Source: an uncultured Bacteroidota bacterium
Lineage (GTDB): Bacteria > Bacteroidota > Bacteroidia > Chitinophagales > Chitinophagaceae
NCBI GenBank assembly: GCA_903851455.1
Contig: CAINOM010000389.1
Span: 1 to 6,168 of the forward strand
Direction: 5' to 3'
Length of the DNA: 6,168 bases
The notes under the pieces were generated by a model. It saw only the letters and a list, made by a program, of their open reading frames with translations. It made no database searches and was not told the origin of the DNA. A program made the translations under genes and the position numbers. Within the stretch, counting starts at the first letter, position 1, and each line of letters begins with the position of its first letter. This document shows, piece after piece, positions 5,810 to 6,168 of this stretch.

Positions 5810-5817
5810 CAAAAGTA
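5810..5817 (-). promoter_or_regulatory. Candidate -7 box of pssA (TACTTTTG)
   Basis: On the minus strand the octamer is TACTTTTG, identical to the one before asd and ending exactly 5 nt before the pssA ATG. It fits wholly within the 24-nt gap after the upstream gene's stop (5829-5831). No TTG -33 element is evident in the upstream coding sequence. If active, pssA-purS is transcribed separately from the gene upstream. Confidence 0.5.
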
Positions 5818-5828
5818 ATGATAATTGG

Positions 5829-6168
5829 TTAATGGGGTACATGAGGTTCTGACGGCTCCCACATACCTCCATATCCGTAATACAATTCTCCATATCTCCG
5901 CCAATGGCCGGTTTCTTTTTTGTAGACTATTCCCGAGCTCTCCCAACAATCACCCCAAAAAAAATCTAAAATGTGTATCAGTGCGAAAGTATCATTCCGG
6001 AAAAAATAAGGCAGGCTAACATAACTGTATGTGCGTTTCCCTATCGTATGCTTTTTGTGATATTTTAAGCTATCAATAAGCTGGCCGCCTGGGAAAATGC
6101 CACTTGGCCAAGCGTAATTTTTTGATTCGATAAGTTTTTGGATCGATCCCTTCATCTCACTTTCGGTC
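5829..6168 (-). CDS. Unrecognised protein, C-terminal part (5' end outside window)
   Basis: The minus-strand frame is open to the right edge with no stop before the ATG at 6155, so 112 residues are visible and the gene probably extends beyond the window; starting at 6155 (MKGSIQKLIESK) would give 108 residues. I do not recognise the family with confidence. The middle, SLPYFFRNDTFALIHILDFFWG, followed by VYKKETGHWRRYGELYY, loosely resembles Bacteroidota hypothetical proteins in which a strand pair near a Gly/Cys turn precedes a 'K..G.W' strand. The C-terminus is rich in aromatic residues, Gly and Pro (YYGYGGMWEPSEPHVPH), with no membrane segment. It ends 24 nt upstream of pssA on the same strand. 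Whether it is cytoplasmic or exported depends on the missing N-terminus. Confidence 0.6.
   Translation of the reverse strand, partial: TESEMKGSIQKLIESKNYAWPSGIFPGGQLIDSLKYHKKHTIGKRTYSYVSLPYFFRNDTFALIHILDFFWGDCWESSGIVYKKETGHWRRYGELYYGYGGMWEPSEPHVPH

Overview
This window looks like chromosomal DNA from a Bacteroidota species, most likely close to Chitinophagaceae. That placement is inferred from three things. The first gene belongs to DUF3109, a family typical of that phylum. Start-proximal boxes fit the Bacteroidota -7 consensus TAnnTTTG. Shine-Dalgarno sequences are generally absent. No RNA gene, CRISPR array, insertion sequence or prophage gene was seen.

Layout, left to right: the 3' end of a DUF3109 gene (+, 1-333) converges on asd (-, 350-1339, aspartate-semialdehyde dehydrogenase). 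A 65-bp divergent promoter region separates asd from a complete ABC exporter half-transporter (+, 1405-3156). From 3157 to 3896 lies a decayed accessory patch. It holds an imperfect 14-bp palindrome, the 5' end of a TMEM175-type potassium-channel gene (+), a HEPN/HepT-like toxin remnant (-) and an apparently intact minimal nucleotidyltransferase antitoxin of the MntA type (-). The two broken genes face each other and are cut at the same spot near 3396-3407, as expected if one deletion removed the 3' ends of two convergent genes. The HEPN remnant also has an in-frame TGA at codon 9.

The right half is a minus-strand run of housekeeping genes, read right to left: the 3' part of an unrecognised gene that enters from the window edge (6168-5829), pssA (phosphatidylserine synthase), purS (FGAM synthase subunit), a 142-bp intergenic stretch with inverted repeats, and rsmI (16S rRNA C1402 2'-O-methyltransferase, probable TTG start). 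The rsmI stop is followed after 38 bp by the antitoxin start on the same strand.

The genes do not form one pathway. Asd serves lysine/threonine/methionine/diaminopimelate synthesis, PssA membrane lipid, PurS purines and RsmI ribosome modification. The most notable points are the shared-breakpoint remains of the toxin and channel genes, the orphan antitoxin, and a repeated promoter arrangement in which the -7 box ends exactly 5 nt before the ATG at three genes, which predicts leaderless or nearly leaderless mRNAs. I see no convincing new multi-gene system here.
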